A stretch of 64,000 bases of DNA from Marinomonas alcarazii (lineage in GTDB: Bacteria > Pseudomonadota > Gammaproteobacteria > Pseudomonadales > Marinomonadaceae), in NCBI RefSeq assembly GCF_003208215.1, contig NZ_QKLW01000002.1, positions 270,576 to 334,575 of the forward strand. The letters run 5' to 3'. Below are positions 9,158 to 17,888 of the stretch, piece after piece (positions within the stretch are counted from its first letter, which is position 1; each line of letters opens with the position of its first letter). Made by a program: the position numbers and the translations under genes. The notes under the pieces are model-generated. The model was not told the DNA's origin. It ran no database searches and saw nothing but the letters and a program-made list of their open reading frames with translations.

Positions 9158-9979
9158 ATGTCGAGCACTGAATCCTTTCGCTATCAACATATTGAAGAGT
9201 TGCCAGGCCTAGTTATCAGTGCAGCAACGCTCACAGAGTTCCATTTTCAGCCACATTATCATTTAGATTATCACATAGGGCTTTTGACCCAAGGTTCGCA
9301 ACATCAAAAAGTTCAGCATAAAACACTGGACCTAGTGCCAGGAAAAATTTGCTTAATGCCACCAGGAGAAGTCCACGATGGTTCAGGTAGAGACAATAGA
9401 ATAAGACATTTAAAAACCTTTCGGGTTCCCGCAAAGTTAATACAAGCCACTTTGCTCGATAGCCAAGACAGAGAGACCCATCTCCAACTTGCCCCATCGA
9501 TAATCGATCAGCCCACACACCACCGTTCATTTTTACAGCTTGCCCAGGCATTCGACCCATGCCAATACGCCAGCCAGCTTCACAAAGACAGTTTATGGAC
9601 CAATGCACTATCAAATTTACTGTTGGCGGCAGAGAAAAAGCCACTAAGCCTAGAGACATTTGGCCTAACAAATCAGCAAATACACAACATCAGAGAGTAT
9701 TGCGAAGCAAACCTTGCTAGCAAAATATCGTTAAATGACCTAGCAGAACTATGCGGGTTAACGCGCTTTCAATTTATTCGACGCTTCCAAAAACAAACCG
9801 GATTAGCGCCACACGCTTGGCTGATGCGCCTAAGATTAGAACGAGCTTGCGCACAATTGGCCAAACCCAATGCAATGATCACCGACATCGCCGCCGATGT
9901 CGGTTTTTATGATCAGAGCCACTTTAATCGAGCGTTTAAACAAGCCTTTGGCGTTGCACCATCAAGCTATCGCTCTTAG
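9158..9979 (+). CDS. AraC family transcriptional regulator with cupin sensor
   Basis: The 273-residue protein has an N-terminal AraC-type cupin domain (about 10-150, with HFQPHYHLDYHIG and MPPGEVHDG) and a C-terminal double helix-turn-helix (about 175-273, ending DIAADVGFYDQSHFNRAFKQ). It is divergent from the SPFH operon and convergent with threonine aldolase, so its target is unclear. Regulators of this shape often control an adjacent amino-acid exporter or catabolic gene, but none is next to it here. Confidence 0.88.
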   Translation: MSSTESFRYQHIEELPGLVISAATLTEFHFQPHYHLDYHIGLLTQGSQHQKVQHKTLDLVPGKICLMPPGEVHDGSGRDNRIRHLKTFRVPAKLIQATLLDSQDRETHLQLAPSIIDQPTHHRSFLQLAQAFDPCQYASQLHKDSLWTNALSNLLLAAEKKPLSLETFGLTNQQIHNIREYCEANLASKISLNDLAELCGLTRFQFIRRFQKQTGLAPHAWLMRLRLERACAQLAKPNAMITDIAADVGFYDQSHFNRAFKQAFGVAPSSYRS

Positions 9980-9984
9980 CAAAA

Positions 9985-11052
9985 TTATTGCCCAGCAAAC
10001 GCCTTCGCTGACGCAATAAACGCTTCAACGCCTTCTTTTGGGGTTCTGAACGATGTCACCAACCGGATCACACCTTCCTCCCAACGACCGCCGTAAAAAC
10101 CAAAACCTTCCGCCTGCAAATGATCAATCATTGGCAATGGCAAGGTACAAAACAACATATTCGCCTGAGCGGGTGTATTGATCTTCACGCCGGGAACGGT
10201 TTTTAGTCCTTCTTGCAACAAAGCCATCATTCCATTGGCATGAGCCGCATTCGTGCGCCACAAATCGTCGGTCAAATAAGCAATCATCTGCGAAGACAAC
10301 AAACGCATTTTCGAATGCAAATGCCCACCGCGTTTACGACGATAACCCAACTCTTTCGCCACTTTCTCGCTGGAAATGCCTTTACTTTCAAGGGATTGCT
10401 TGAACACTACAATGGCTTCTGCTGCCATCACGCCGTTTTTCGTCGCGCCAAAAGACACAATATCCACACCCGCTCTCCGTGTCATTTCGGCTGGCGAACA
10501 ACCCAAGGCAAGCAAGGCATTTGCAAAACGCGCACCGTCCATGTGAACAGGCAAACCGGCAACCTTTGCCACATCGGTAATGGCTCGAATTTCCTCTAAT
10601 GAATAGACACTGCCCACTTCCGTCACTTGCGAAAGGCTAACCACAGCTGGCTGACAAGAATGGACATCACCGACTTTTTGATTGACCATTTTTTGTAGCT
10701 GAATAGGATCCATCTTGGCATCTTCGCCACCGATACCGACAAAACGTGCGCCATTGGTATAAAACTCCGGTGCGGTACATTCGTCATTCAATAAATGACT
10801 TTCAGAGTGACACAACACACTGCCCCAAGGCGGCGTAAACGCACTGATGCTCAACACATTCGCTGCTGTTCCTGTAGAAACCAAAAAGACATCCACATCG
10901 CATTCGAAAAGCTCCGACAACATACGCGTGACTTGCGCCGTGCCATCATCATTCCCATATGGCATCACATCACCTTGTGCTGCTTCCATCATGGCTTTAA
11001 ATACAGAATCTGACGCACCAGCAATATTGTCACTTGTAAACGCAACTTTCAT
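9985..11052 (-). CDS. low-specificity L-threonine aldolase-like PLP enzyme
   Basis: The product is 355 residues from the ATG at 11052, which has an AAGGAG site 8 bases upstream; a frame extending to 11100 lacks one. It has the beta-eliminating lyase fold of threonine aldolases: STGTAANVLS near 60, VHMDGARFANALLALG near 190, and the PLP lysine in SFGATKNGVMAAEA. The enzyme cleaves L-threonine or L-allo-threonine to glycine and acetaldehyde. It stands alone, convergent with the araC-type gene. Confidence 0.9.
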   Translation of the reverse strand: MKVAFTSDNIAGASDSVFKAMMEAAQGDVMPYGNDDGTAQVTRMLSELFECDVDVFLVSTGTAANVLSISAFTPPWGSVLCHSESHLLNDECTAPEFYTNGARFVGIGGEDAKMDPIQLQKMVNQKVGDVHSCQPAVVSLSQVTEVGSVYSLEEIRAITDVAKVAGLPVHMDGARFANALLALGCSPAEMTRRAGVDIVSFGATKNGVMAAEAIVVFKQSLESKGISSEKVAKELGYRRKRGGHLHSKMRLLSSQMIAYLTDDLWRTNAAHANGMMALLQEGLKTVPGVKINTPAQANMLFCTLPLPMIDHLQAEGFGFYGGRWEEGVIRLVTSFRTPKEGVEAFIASAKAFAGQ

Positions 11053-11139
11053 TGAACTACTCCTTAAATAAAACGGTTCAAGATCGATGGGTATTATCAT
11101 GACAGACTTTAAAAATAAGCACTTGGATTTTTGTGCAGA

Positions 11140-11187
11140 AGGAAAAAAACAAAAAGGGATCTTCTTTTACCGTGTCGAAAAGAAGAT
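11140..11187 (-). terminator. terminator after the GNAT-C39 gene
   Basis: On the minus strand ATCTTCTTTT pairs with AAAAGAAGAT around a 9-base loop, and T-rich sequence follows. It lies 42 bases after the stop of the fusion gene. Confidence 0.65.
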
Positions 11188-11228
11188 ACGAGGAAGGTGT
11201 GAGCAAAGTGACATTGTGAAAAACGGAC

Positions 11229-12380
11229 TTATTGCGCCCTGAGCACCACGGTCGCTTGCAGACGACTTTGTCCAAAGCGTGACATTTTTTCGAACTCATC
11301 ACGGGCAATCGGCACAAACTGACAATCCAACGGGCTTGGTGGATCATCCGGTAATTTTTTATCATCGTCTAAATCAGGGTCATGGACGAGAATACAATGC
11401 TCATCGTAACCAGACATCACCACCCAATGAGGAGACTTTTTTCCATCCATACGGAAGGTACTGATCAAGATAATCGCCAAAGCGCCAGAATCAAACGCTT
11501 CGATCAATTGTTCTAACGGCATGGCGCTATAATGCAAAGGCACGCCAGCATTCTCACACTGTTTAGCAAAACTTTGATGCACGCGAGTGATAACCTCTTT
11601 TTTCAACTCATTTCGCACGCTATCAACAAATAAAGGCCCCTCTTCGCTCAACCAAACATCCGCTGACAAACCACGTTTCTTCGCAGCCAATCCCAACCCC
11701 ATAGGATGACAACCACCATGACCCGATGTCATAAAAATTGTCGTTGCTTCACGCCAAATTTCTAATTCATCTTCTGGAGTGGCTTGGTACTCAGGATGCA
11801 TTGACGACAGCACCATTTGCAAGGACGCAGGGCCACATGTAAACGGCGTGCCTTGCGCTAACCATGGAATGGCACGCGTAGTTTGTTCGTCACCCGCATG
11901 ACGCAAACGTTTCTGCATACGAATCGCATCGGTTTGATCTTCGTAATAAGCATCATAATGACCAAACTCCTTGTAACCCATCTTTTGATATAAGGCGATG
12001 GCATTATGATTCACATCACTGACTTCCAAACGCAACAACATCTTGCCTTTTTTCAGAGCTTTTTTCTCACAGGCTTCAATCAACAATTTACCGATCCCAA
12101 GACCTCGGGCTTCTGGCGAAACCGCAAGCGAATACAAGCGCGCCAAATGAGTACCTTGGCGCAAATGCAACAAGGCATAACCCAACAGCTCGCCTTCCTC
12201 CTGTTTCGCCACAAATAATGCCGATCCCGAACTCGTAATTGCATGACGAAAACTACGACGACTCAAACGGTCGCCAGTAAAGGCCTTCCCCTCCAAAACG
12301 AGCAATGCCTTTAAATCGTCTATACTAGCTAAACGTATATCAATAGTTACGGAAGAACGGGGAACCGAGCTTGTGATCAT
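11229..12380 (-). CDS. GNAT acetyltransferase - C39-like peptidase fusion protein
   Basis: The ATG at 12380 has an AGAGG site and gives 383 residues; an upstream TTG at 12401 has none. Residues about 8-155 form a RimI-like GNAT domain with the acetyl-CoA loop EARGLGIGKLL. Residues about 170-383 form a C39-like papain-fold domain with the catalytic Cys in FTCGPASLQ, a His in SPHWVVMSGYD and the Asp in VHDPDLDD. No leader peptide or membrane segment is present, so it acts in the cytoplasm. It is divergent from a RimK-like ATP-grasp ligase, a pairing known to recur. A role in making and trimming or acetylating a peptide or protein tag is an inference. Confidence 0.88.
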   Translation of the reverse strand: MITSSVPRSSVTIDIRLASIDDLKALLVLEGKAFTGDRLSRRSFRHAITSSGSALFVAKQEEGELLGYALLHLRQGTHLARLYSLAVSPEARGLGIGKLLIEACEKKALKKGKMLLRLEVSDVNHNAIALYQKMGYKEFGHYDAYYEDQTDAIRMQKRLRHAGDEQTTRAIPWLAQGTPFTCGPASLQMVLSSMHPEYQATPEDELEIWREATTIFMTSGHGGCHPMGLGLAAKKRGLSADVWLSEEGPLFVDSVRNELKKEVITRVHQSFAKQCENAGVPLHYSAMPLEQLIEAFDSGALAIILISTFRMDGKKSPHWVVMSGYDEHCILVHDPDLDDDKKLPDDPPSPLDCQFVPIARDEFEKMSRFGQSRLQATVVLRAQ

Positions 12381-12799
12381 TACATCGCCTCTGAAGGGCA
12401 AAAGGTCGTTAGGATCGTAAAACTGAAAGCAGTTTAACGATGGAAATTTTCGCGCATTCTAGGGCGAAACTTACCTAAAAGATAGCCTATTTTTTCATCA
12501 AAAAAACATTTTATTTTTTCATGCAAAAAACTTATTCACGATGTCACGAGCGAAGTTAAGACGAGGCAAAAATAGACGAGAAAGCGGAGTTTATGTTTTA
12601 TAAATGAGCATTTTCGAGTCTAGTTTTAACAAAGTATTAGCAAGCGCAGTAGTCGCGAAAAGTTTTTTTTAGACTATTGTTAAATTAGCAAAACAAGCGC
12701 ATTATCCGCACAAATTGAGGGCTCTTTTTACCCACTTTTTTTGCAATAACGTTTAAACACGCACAATGATTTTTTTAAGCAAAAGGAAAAGCATAGCCA
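12381..12799. other. AT-rich divergent promoter region
   Basis: About 420 bases separate the GNAT-C39 gene from the RimK-like gene. The sequence is AT-rich with many A and T tracts. I see no gene, strong palindrome or clear promoter consensus in it, but both divergent promoters should be here. Confidence 0.5.
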
Positions 12800-14278
12800 A
12801 TGTCACAGACTTACATTGTTGTTGATCAAGCCAAAGATTGGTCCGCGTTTTTACCGAGTGATCGAGTGATCACTTTTACTCAATACCTAAACTTGGCCGC
12901 GACAAAAAGCCAAGGACGCACACGCATCATCAACCTATGTAAAAGCAGCAAATACCTCTCTGATGGGTATTACTGCTCGCTGTTGGCAGAAAGCCGTGGC
13001 CATCACGTTATGCCTTCCGTACGCGTGCTTAACGACTTAAGCAAAAAAGACCTTTATGAGCTGGAAATCTCTCAGTGGTTACCATTGCTTGCGAAAAAGC
13101 TGGCGAAACCAGAAGCGCCAATGGAAATGAAATTTCACTGCGTATTCGGCAAAACGATTCATCCAGAAATGAAGGAATTTGCACGCAAACTATTCGAAAG
13201 CTTCCCAAGCCCTGTATTGGAAGTGACGTTGAAATTCCGCAAAGAATGGCAAGTCACGGCGCTTTTCTCTACATCGCAAAGTAAGCTGAACGACGCCGAA
13301 GAAACATTATTCGCCGAATCACTTGAAGCCTTTAGCAACAAGGTATGGAGCAAAGGCCGCATTCAACGCGCCGCGAAATTCGACATGGCAATTTTGGTCA
13401 ACCCAGAAGAAGCCATGCCGCCAAGTGATGACCAAGCGATTAAAAAGTTTATCCAAGCCGGTAAACAACTTGGCATTCACGTTGACACCATAGGTCCAAA
13501 AGACATTATGCGTCTTCCTGAATACGATGGTTTGTTTATTCGTGAAACCACCAACATCGACCATCACACCTACCGCTTTGCCAAAAAAGCCGAAGGCCTT
13601 GGCTTAGTTGTTATGGACGATCCACAATCCATCATGCGCTGTACCAACAAAGTCTACTTAGCAGACTTATTCAACACCCACAAAGTACCTAGCCCTAAAA
13701 CTCGCATTGTACATAAAGGTGAAGACAACGTAGAAGACGCATTGGAAGCCGTCATAAGCTACCCAATGGTGGTGAAAATTCCAGATGGCGCCTTTTCTAA
13801 AGGCGTGATCAAAGCCGAAAACCGAGAAGCATTAACAGAAAGCTTAAACACCTTGTTTAAAAAATCGTCTTTGCTATTGGTACAAGAATATCTATACACA
13901 GAATTCGACTGGCGTATCGGCGTACTGAACAACAAACCCATCTTTGCATGCCGTTACTACATGGTGAAAAATCACTGGCAGATTTACCAACACACAGGCA
14001 GCAAAAGCAAAAGTGGTGGCTTTGATACGTTACCCACCTTCGAAGTGCCACGACGCGTGCTACAAGCCGCCATCGCTGCCACCAAACCAATTGGTGAAGG
14101 CCTATACGGTGTAGATGTGAAAGAAATCAACGGCCGCGGCTACGTGATCGAAGTGAACGACAACCCAAGCATCGACCGCGGTGTAGAAGACAAATACCTA
14201 GGTGATGAACTCTACATGCAAATCATGTCGGAATTCCTACGTCGTATGCAGATGAAACGCGGCGACGTTCACGCTTGA
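12800..14278 (+). CDS. RimK-like ATP-grasp ligase with RLAN-type N-terminal domain
   Basis: This 492-residue protein is much longer than RimK (about 300). Residues about 1-200 form the extra domain found before the ATP-grasp in this subfamily. The ATP-grasp core lies at about 290-485 with MVVKIPDGAFSKGVIKAE for nucleotide binding and the metal-binding end YVIEVNDNPSIDRG. RimK-type enzymes add amino acids, usually glutamate, to the C-terminus of a protein or small molecule. The acceptor here is unknown. An AAAGG site precedes the ATG. It is divergent from the GNAT-C39 fusion, its probable partner. Confidence 0.9.
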   Translation: MSQTYIVVDQAKDWSAFLPSDRVITFTQYLNLAATKSQGRTRIINLCKSSKYLSDGYYCSLLAESRGHHVMPSVRVLNDLSKKDLYELEISQWLPLLAKKLAKPEAPMEMKFHCVFGKTIHPEMKEFARKLFESFPSPVLEVTLKFRKEWQVTALFSTSQSKLNDAEETLFAESLEAFSNKVWSKGRIQRAAKFDMAILVNPEEAMPPSDDQAIKKFIQAGKQLGIHVDTIGPKDIMRLPEYDGLFIRETTNIDHHTYRFAKKAEGLGLVVMDDPQSIMRCTNKVYLADLFNTHKVPSPKTRIVHKGEDNVEDALEAVISYPMVVKIPDGAFSKGVIKAENREALTESLNTLFKKSSLLLVQEYLYTEFDWRIGVLNNKPIFACRYYMVKNHWQIYQHTGSKSKSGGFDTLPTFEVPRRVLQAAIAATKPIGEGLYGVDVKEINGRGYVIEVNDNPSIDRGVEDKYLGDELYMQIMSEFLRRMQMKRGDVHA

Positions 14279-14302
14279 TAACCAAGCACAATAGAAACAC
14301 GA

Positions 14303-14327
14303 AAGGCGACTCATGAGTCGCCTTTTT
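14303..14327 (+). terminator. terminator after the RimK-like gene
   Basis: AAGGCGACTC pairs with GAGTCGCCTT around a minimal loop, followed by T residues. Confidence 0.85.
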
Positions 14328-14334
14328 ATTTAGC

Positions 14335-14382
14335 CCCTTCCTCTTTTGTCTTTAAGGGGAAGGCGGAGGATGGGGTTGTTTT
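14335..14382 (-). repeat. interspersed GC-rich hairpin repeat (family A), divergent copy
   Basis: Read on the minus strand this copy has the layout AACCCCATCCTCCGCCTTCC then CCTT, a short spacer with GACA, and AAGAGGAAGGGG. It matches the family A repeats at 33962, 60970 and 61405, in opposite orientation. Confidence 0.6.
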
Positions 14383-14394
14383 TTGACTAGATAA

Positions 14395-14670
14395 TCACTT
14401 TAAAAGCACAAACATTGCAAAGACAGCCACTGAAATTACAAACATAAACAGCACTCTTAATAAAAAACGCTTTAACAAGCTTTGTACATATTTCAGGAAA
14501 AATTTATCAACTAAAAAGAACCCTAAAGCGCTTACAATGCCTGATGGAATACCGAAATACGCAGCAATCACAGGCCAACCTGTATACCAATAAGCGATCG
14601 TCACCCCCAAAATAATGGTAACAACTAACCAAGCAAGTTGTTGAGCACTGATAGACAAAGTGACTTTCAA
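14395..14670 (-). CDS. small hypothetical membrane protein
   Basis: The 91-residue product has at least three hydrophobic segments (about 10-29, 31-55, 67-90) and a basic stretch at 56-66, so it should sit in the inner membrane. It begins at a TTG with an AAAGG site 8 bases upstream. I do not recognise the family. It is a single gene between the RimK-like gene and the divergent mscS gene. Confidence 0.6.
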   Translation of the reverse strand: MKVTLSISAQQLAWLVVTIILGVTIAYWYTGWPVIAAYFGIPSGIVSALGFFLVDKFFLKYVQSLLKRFLLRVLFMFVISVAVFAMFVLLK

Positions 14671-14864
14671 AATAATACCTTTTTAGAAGTACACTCCTCA
14701 CCATTGAGGAAAAAAGCAATGTAGCATTTATTTCATCCTATGGATCTACTTATCTAGAGATCACATAGGCCAATCAAAAGCAGCGATATTCAGCCTACAT
14801 TTTCATAAGGCGAATATCGCTGAAATAGTATTTAATACCCAGATCGAATGTTAGGAGCAAGACC

Positions 14865-15734
14865 TTGGTAAACATAGAACAAATAAAAGGAATGTTAAGC
14901 TACGAGTTTTTCAGTATTGCAGGTCATTCCATGACGGTCGGTGGGGTGCTACTTATCCCTGCAATGGCCTTGGTTGGTTTTTGGGCAACGAAGTATTTAG
15001 TGCGTTTTCTAACAACAAAGTTAACCAAACGCAATGCTGATCCGAACATCATTCACCTTGTTCGTCGCCTGTTATATGCCATTGCGATCAGTATTATAGT
15101 AATCACTGTATTGGACATTATTAATGTGCCTATTACAGCCTTTGCCTTTTTATCTGGTGCGATTGCTATTGGCTTTGGCTTCGGTGCACAAAACATCATC
15201 AACAATTTCATCAGTGGATGGATTTTGATGTGGGAAAAGCCAATACGTATCGGTGACTTTTTAGAAGTCGAAAATGCCAAAGGCGTCGTAGAGGAAATCA
15301 ACACTCGCTCGACGCGATTCCGTCGCACGGATGGTGTTCACATGCTGATTCCCAACAGTAAACTACTAGAGAACACGATTGTGAACTGGACCTTGGTCGA
15401 TAAGCTGATGCGTACGTCAGTCAAAATAGGCGTTGCTTACGGTTCCCCTGCAAAAAAAGTAGCTGAGTTGATTCTTCAAGCGGTTGAGGAGCAAGATGGC
15501 GTTTTAAACAATCCGCCGCCACAAGTTATTTTTGAAGACTTCGGTGATAACGCACTTATTTTTGAAGTGAATTTTTGGATACAGTCCAACGTGGAAGGCG
15601 GATTACGCATGGCGAAAAGTAACGTTCGTTTTCGCCTAGATGAACTGCTCGCCGATAACGAGATCGTCATCGCTTACCCTCAAAGGGATGTTCATATCGA
15701 TGGCAGCTTGAAGCTGCTTAAAAGCGAGGCTTAA
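14865..15734 (+). CDS. small-conductance mechanosensitive channel MscS family
   Basis: The 289-residue protein has the usual MscS length: membrane helices in the first 110 residues, the pore helix region GAIAIGFGFGAQNIINNFIS (about 99-118) and the beta domain EKPIRIGDFLEV...V with the cytoplasmic alpha/beta cage behind it. Such channels release solutes on hypo-osmotic shock. The start is a TTG at 14865 with a GGAG site 7 bases upstream; the first in-frame ATG lies ten codons later. A terminator follows. Confidence 0.92.
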   Translation: MVNIEQIKGMLSYEFFSIAGHSMTVGGVLLIPAMALVGFWATKYLVRFLTTKLTKRNADPNIIHLVRRLLYAIAISIIVITVLDIINVPITAFAFLSGAIAIGFGFGAQNIINNFISGWILMWEKPIRIGDFLEVENAKGVVEEINTRSTRFRRTDGVHMLIPNSKLLENTIVNWTLVDKLMRTSVKIGVAYGSPAKKVAELILQAVEEQDGVLNNPPPQVIFEDFGDNALIFEVNFWIQSNVEGGLRMAKSNVRFRLDELLADNEIVIAYPQRDVHIDGSLKLLKSEA

Positions 15735-15750
15735 TACCCATCGAAACGAT

Positions 15751-15780
15751 ATAAAAAACGACACAGGTCGTTTTTTATAT
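15751..15780. terminator. bidirectional terminator between mscS and the globin gene
   Basis: ATAAAAAACGAC pairs with GTCGTTTTTTAT around a short loop. The A/T tracts on both sides let it serve both convergent genes. Confidence 0.8.
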
Positions 15781-15799
15781 CTATAATTCCCGGAAGGTT

Positions 15800-16231
15800 T
15801 TACTTATAAAGCATCTCATCTCGCATCGGTGCGAGCACTTTTAACACTTGATTTTGCTGCGGGTAAGTCAAGCCTGCTTTTTCCATGGCGTTTACCAATA
15901 GATCAACTGTGGTGTTGAAGTCAGCTTCATTGATATTTTTACCTTGATGCACTCTTAACATAGTGTCGCCGGTGTAAGTACAAGGGCCGCCGGTAGTCAC
16001 ACAAAGGTGCTCGTTGAACTTCTCACGAAATCGAGTGATGTTCGTCTTCTCAAAATAGCGATAGATGGTTTCATTAAAGCTGACTTCATTAATAAAGTTT
16101 TCTGTAATCGCTTCTATGGTTGGCGCTCCGCCAATTTCATCGTACAAACTTTGCGGAGCTTTGCTTGGTGCTGCACAAGCGACCAAAAACAGACTCAACG
16201 CCAAAAACGATGCTTTTACTAGGTTTACCAT
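15800..16231 (-). CDS. lipoprotein group 1 truncated hemoglobin
   Basis: The 143-residue product begins with a lipoprotein signal peptide (lipobox LVAC with Cys19), so the globin should be anchored on the periplasmic side of a membrane. The rest matches truncated globins: LYDEIGGAPTIEAI, then CVTTGGPCTYTG and the proximal His region MLRVHQGKNINEADF. Group 1 globins bind O2 or NO. Its ATG overlaps the stop of the DUF3034 gene, so the two are translationally coupled and belong to the copper-protein cluster upstream. Confidence 0.88.
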   Translation of the reverse strand: MVNLVKASFLALSLFLVACAAPSKAPQSLYDEIGGAPTIEAITENFINEVSFNETIYRYFEKTNITRFREKFNEHLCVTTGGPCTYTGDTMLRVHQGKNINEADFNTTVDLLVNAMEKAGLTYPQQNQVLKVLAPMRDEMLYK

Positions 16232-17097
16232 AAGTACCCCGTCATGGATAAATAAACGCCTTTTTGATCTTTCTTCGTCGCCACTGTGCCTAGATCAACA
16301 TAAGCGGTGGTGATATTAACGCTTTTGTTCGGCATATAGCTGACGAACACATCAGTCCAATTGTCTTCTTCAACACTAGATAAATTGCTTGGCTTCTGGC
16401 GATATTCCATGCCTACCACCCAATTTGGTGACAACAGCACACCCACACTGCCTTCCATCATGATCTGATAGTCGTTGTTATCTGGACCGCCAAAACCTAA
16501 CAACCCCATTTCATTGGCTTTGGTTGCACGAGCAGTCACGTTCCAAACTAGGTTATAACCAGCAACCGCACCTAAATGTACTTTCGTAGCAGAAGCGTAC
16601 AAGTCCGTACCGCTGTCATCTTTTGCACCTAGATACGATGCCACAAAATCACTGTCTAGTTGCTTATGCTGTAAACCGACACTGACTTGAGGATAGGCGG
16701 AATACACAGCATCGCCATATAAACGCACTTTAACACCAACAACATCCTGTTTAATTTGTTCAGAACTTAGGCTTAATCCGGTGATCAAAGAAGCAGGCAG
16801 CACAAAAGTCTGCTGAGCAAGACTCAACTCCACTCTGTCATAAAAGCTTGTCGCCACACCAATAGAGCTCAAGCGATAATCACTGACGTTTACATCGGTC
16901 ATAAAAAACGATGCGGCTGTTTCATCTCGGCTGTCATAACCGGCGAGGGTTGCCCATGGAGTGAGACCGCCACCACCACTACCCTCTAATTGGGAAAGAC
17001 CTGCTGTCGCTAATATTTTGCCCTCAGCCGCCATACTCGGTGATGCAAGAAAAATAACGCACCCTGCCGCTGTCGCCTTTACTACTTTACTGCTCAT
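16225..17097 (-). CDS. DUF3034 family outer-membrane-like protein
   Basis: The 290-residue product has a signal peptide ending near residue 23 (SPSMAAEG) and a body of alternating beta strands. The early segment GGGGLTPWATLAGYDS and the strongly conserved VELSLAQQTF are typical of DUF3034, a family of unknown function with predicted beta-barrel character; it ends in an aromatic residue (GYLW), as many outer-membrane barrels do. It lies between a cupredoxin gene (25 bases upstream) and the globin gene. Function is unknown. Confidence 0.8.
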   Translation of the reverse strand: MSSKVVKATAAGCVIFLASPSMAAEGKILATAGLSQLEGSGGGGLTPWATLAGYDSRDETAASFFMTDVNVSDYRLSSIGVATSFYDRVELSLAQQTFVLPASLITGLSLSSEQIKQDVVGVKVRLYGDAVYSAYPQVSVGLQHKQLDSDFVASYLGAKDDSGTDLYASATKVHLGAVAGYNLVWNVTARATKANEMGLLGFGGPDNNDYQIMMEGSVGVLLSPNWVVGMEYRQKPSNLSSVEEDNWTDVFVSYMPNKSVNITTAYVDLGTVATKKDQKGVYLSMTGYLW

Positions 17098-17122
17098 AAA
17101 TGCCTGCTGTTTTTAGTCATCT

Positions 17123-17758
17123 CTAGTTTGACCATTTCGGTTTTCCAAATCCCTTAGTCATACTGCCGTGATCCATCATCTCGATCGGTGGCGGTAATAG
17201 TTCCATCGTAATACTCTGTTCTGCTTCACCAGTAATGGTAATAGGTACTGCAACATCGATGCCTTGTAGCGTTCTTTCTGTCCACAAGGAAATCTTGTCA
17301 CCTTTTTTTACCGGTAGTGTAACTTGACCATTTTCGTCTGTTTTAAACACTAAAGCATTGTCCGCGACAATAATGTAGCCAATCATGTCATCGTGTATGT
17401 TACAGCCAAGCACCACTAAACCAGGCTTATCAAACAGTATTGGCTCAATTGCAGTGCCTTTATAAAGCTTGATCTCGAAAGACTTAGGTTGAGAAAAGCT
17501 GTATACGTGGTGTCTTATGTCATCACTGTTCGGAAAGCTAACGTATTGGCCTTTTTGCACAACCAATACACGCGGTACAAATGACTCATTAACTTGATCC
17601 ATCACCGCGACTTTATTAGGCGTACCTATGAATTGCTGAGGAACAGTAATAACAGCATCATCGACAGGAAGATTATCTTGATCCAAAACCGTTAACGTAA
17701 TCTCTGCACGCGCATTGGAGAGAGATAAAAAAAACATTAGAGCGATCAAATAGCGCAT
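17123..17758 (-). CDS. periplasmic cupredoxin, methylamine-utilization-protein-like
   Basis: The 211-residue product has an N-terminal signal peptide (about 1-18) and a plastocyanin-like domain (about 45-140). All four type-1 copper ligands are visible: His in IRHHVYSF, then Cys, His and Met in GCNIHDDM. A C-terminal Ig-like extension follows. Such proteins are usually annotated as methylamine utilization proteins, although no amine dehydrogenase genes are near. It is the first gene of the cluster with DUF3034 and the globin, transcribed away from an AraC regulator. A role in periplasmic electron transfer or NO/copper handling is inference. Confidence 0.82.
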   Translation of the reverse strand: MRYLIALMFFLSLSNARAEITLTVLDQDNLPVDDAVITVPQQFIGTPNKVAVMDQVNESFVPRVLVVQKGQYVSFPNSDDIRHHVYSFSQPKSFEIKLYKGTAIEPILFDKPGLVVLGCNIHDDMIGYIIVADNALVFKTDENGQVTLPVKKGDKISLWTERTLQGIDVAVPITITGEAEQSITMELLPPPIEMMDHGSMTKGFGKPKWSN

Positions 17759-17815
17759 CTTATTTCCTTTTGGTTTAATCTGCTTTGCTTTTATTGTGTC
17801 GTCTTTAATATACTG

Positions 17816-17838
17816 ATCATCTAGCTAGGTTAGATGAT
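17816..17838. promoter_or_regulatory. perfect inverted repeat between cupredoxin operon and araC gene
   Basis: ATCATCTA-gctaggt-TAGATGAT is a perfect 8-bp inverted repeat with a 7-base spacer, midway between the divergent genes. It is a good candidate operator for the adjacent AraC protein or another dimeric regulator. Confidence 0.45.
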
Positions 17839-17888
17839 TATACGTTATTAATCTTTCCTCGGGTTAAAGTAAAAGCAGGTGTTAACAA

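Noticed and set aside
17123..17758. Part of a methylamine dehydrogenase operon
   Set aside because: The product carries that family label, but no mauA, mauB or maturation gene is near.
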